6,539 nt of DNA, from positions 1 to 6,539 of the forward strand of contig DATDRM010000200.1 in the NCBI GenBank assembly GCA_035291705.1. The letters are read 5' to 3'. The number at the start of each line of letters is the position of its first letter. The first letter of the stretch is position 1. Below are positions 5,738 through 6,539 of the stretch, in pieces. The DNA comes from DATDRM01 sp035291705 (GTDB lineage: Bacteria; Chloroflexota; Anaerolineae; Anaerolineales; UBA4823). The notes below the pieces were generated by a model. The model searched no databases. It saw only the letters and a program-made list of their open reading frames with translations, and was not told where the DNA came from. The translations under genes and the position numbers were made by a program.

Positions 5738-6529
5738 CTAAAGCGTCCCTTTATACATGCCACCGTCCACAGTCAACGCCACCCCAGTTACATAGGAAGC
5801 TGCGGGGGAGACTAGAAAAACCGCAACATTGGCGAATTCATCAGGAGTGGCCATTCGCCCGAGCGGGCTATCTTTAGTTTGTTTGGCGATCTCTGATTCG
5901 ACAGAAGTCTGATTGACTTTAGCGCGGTGAGCCATCAGCTCCTGAACCCGTTCTGTTTCTGTCCAGGCAGGAAGAATTGAATTGAATCGAATCTGTTCTG
6001 ATCCAAGCTCCAGCGCCAAACTTTTCGTCAAGCCAACCGTCGCAGAGCGGATGCTGTTGGAAAGCACCAGGTTGGGGATAGGTTGCTTAACAGAGTATGA
6101 AGCGATTGTGAGCACGCTAGCAGAGGGCGAGGAACGGAGATAAGGCAAGGCGGCGCGGATCAAACGCATATGACTCAAGAAGATCAGCTCCACAGCATTC
6201 TGCCAGGCCTGATCATCAAAATCCTCGAATTTACCGGCTGGCGGCCCGCCAGAATTGGTGACCAGGATATCCAATCCACCGAACGCTGCCGCGGTTTGCT
6301 GGATGAGCCGGTCTGGGACTTGCGGATCGGTCACGTCTCCGGGAAGGGGGACAACCTGACTATTGGTGTTGGCCAGGATCTCCTGGGCAGCTTTGGTAAG
6401 CCCAGCAGGATTACGGCTGTTGATCGCTACCGCGCAAGCTTCACGGGCCAGGCCAAGCGCCACGGCATAGCCCAGCCCGCGGCTGGCGCCAGCTACGAAG
6501 GCGCGCTTGCCATTTAATCCGAGATCCAT
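5738..6529 (-). CDS. Atypical short-chain dehydrogenase/reductase (3-oxoacyl-ACP reductase-like)
   Basis: This 263-residue protein has the classical SDR layout. The N-terminal nucleotide loop reads AGASRGLG (13-20) instead of TGxxxGxG, D65 in GDVTD is the conserved adenine-ring contact, and TNSGGPPAG (91-99) replaces the NNAG motif. The C-terminus VTGVALTVDGG is normal. The catalytic region is unusual: S144 is present in TIASYSV, but the usual YxxxK is replaced by S157-N-S-I-R161 within NLVLSNSIRSA. This matches a known branch of 3-oxoacyl-ACP-reductase-like SDRs that lack the standard tetrad and carry the NSGGP and SVKQPxxN motifs. Oxidoreductase activity therefore cannot be assumed; the substrate is unknown. 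The ATG at 6529-6527 gives a standard N-terminus, but only ten upstream bases are in the window, so its promoter and ribosome binding site cannot be judged. It converges on the lipoprotein gene with nine bases between the stop codons. Confidence 0.9.
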   Translation of the reverse strand: MDLGLNGKRAFVAGASRGLGYAVALGLAREACAVAINSRNPAGLTKAAQEILANTNSQVVPLPGDVTDPQVPDRLIQQTAAAFGGLDILVTNSGGPPAGKFEDFDDQAWQNAVELIFLSHMRLIRAALPYLRSSPSASVLTIASYSVKQPIPNLVLSNSIRSATVGLTKSLALELGSEQIRFNSILPAWTETERVQELMAHRAKVNQTSVESEIAKQTKDSPLGRMATPDEFANVAVFLVSPAASYVTGVALTVDGGMYKGTL

Positions 6530-6539
6530 ATTGTTCGCT

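Noticed and set aside
6170..6517. 115-codon plus-strand ORF opposite the SDR gene
   Set aside because: It is antisense to a clearly conserved SDR coding sequence, and its translation has no recognisable domain.

Overview
The window looks like chromosomal DNA from an environmental bacterium of moderate GC content, most plausibly a member of the Chloroflexota (Anaerolineae-like). This assignment is inferred. It rests on a lipoprotein with a Gln/Thr/Ala-rich coiled stretch followed by a Thr/Pro-rich linker, on a TCAC-type heptamer repeat embedded in a gene, and on a molybdenum-hydroxylase maturation cluster. No rRNA, tRNA, CRISPR array or insertion sequence is visible.

Positions 1-2955 concern a molybdenum hydroxylase and its maturation. 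The window opens inside the last 51 codons of a xanthine dehydrogenase/aldehyde oxidase-type large subunit, including its probable catalytic Glu. A small MNT-type nucleotidyltransferase gene follows, with its own good sigma-70-like promoter. The accessory genes come next: yqeB, and a fused yqeC-mocA gene that overlaps the end of yqeB. YqeB and YqeC are families tied by comparative genomics to selenium-dependent molybdenum hydroxylases, and MocA-type enzymes convert molybdenum cofactor to its cytosine dinucleotide form. Together with the upstream subunit they suggest production of a selenium-containing, MCD-type hydroxylase.

Positions 2989-4345 hold three tightly packed same-strand genes: a stand-alone CheY-like response regulator, thpR (RNA 2',3'-cyclic phosphodiesterase, sharing one base with the regulator's stop codon), and rsfS (ribosomal silencing factor). 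rsfS appears to use a CTG start codon behind a near-perfect Shine-Dalgarno sequence.

Positions 4346-4648 are non-coding and contain a strong sigma-70-like promoter (TTGACA-16-TATACT) driving a secreted lipoprotein with a proline-rich linker and a C-terminal alpha/beta domain (4649-5728). Converging on it from the minus strand, with a 9-base gap, is an atypical short-chain dehydrogenase/reductase (5738-6529) whose YxxxK catalytic pair is replaced.

The points most worth a second look are the in-frame heptamer array inside yqeB, the CTG start of rsfS, the orphan nucleotidyltransferase with no HEPN partner, and the SDR lacking its catalytic Tyr/Lys. I did not find a clearly new multi-gene system.
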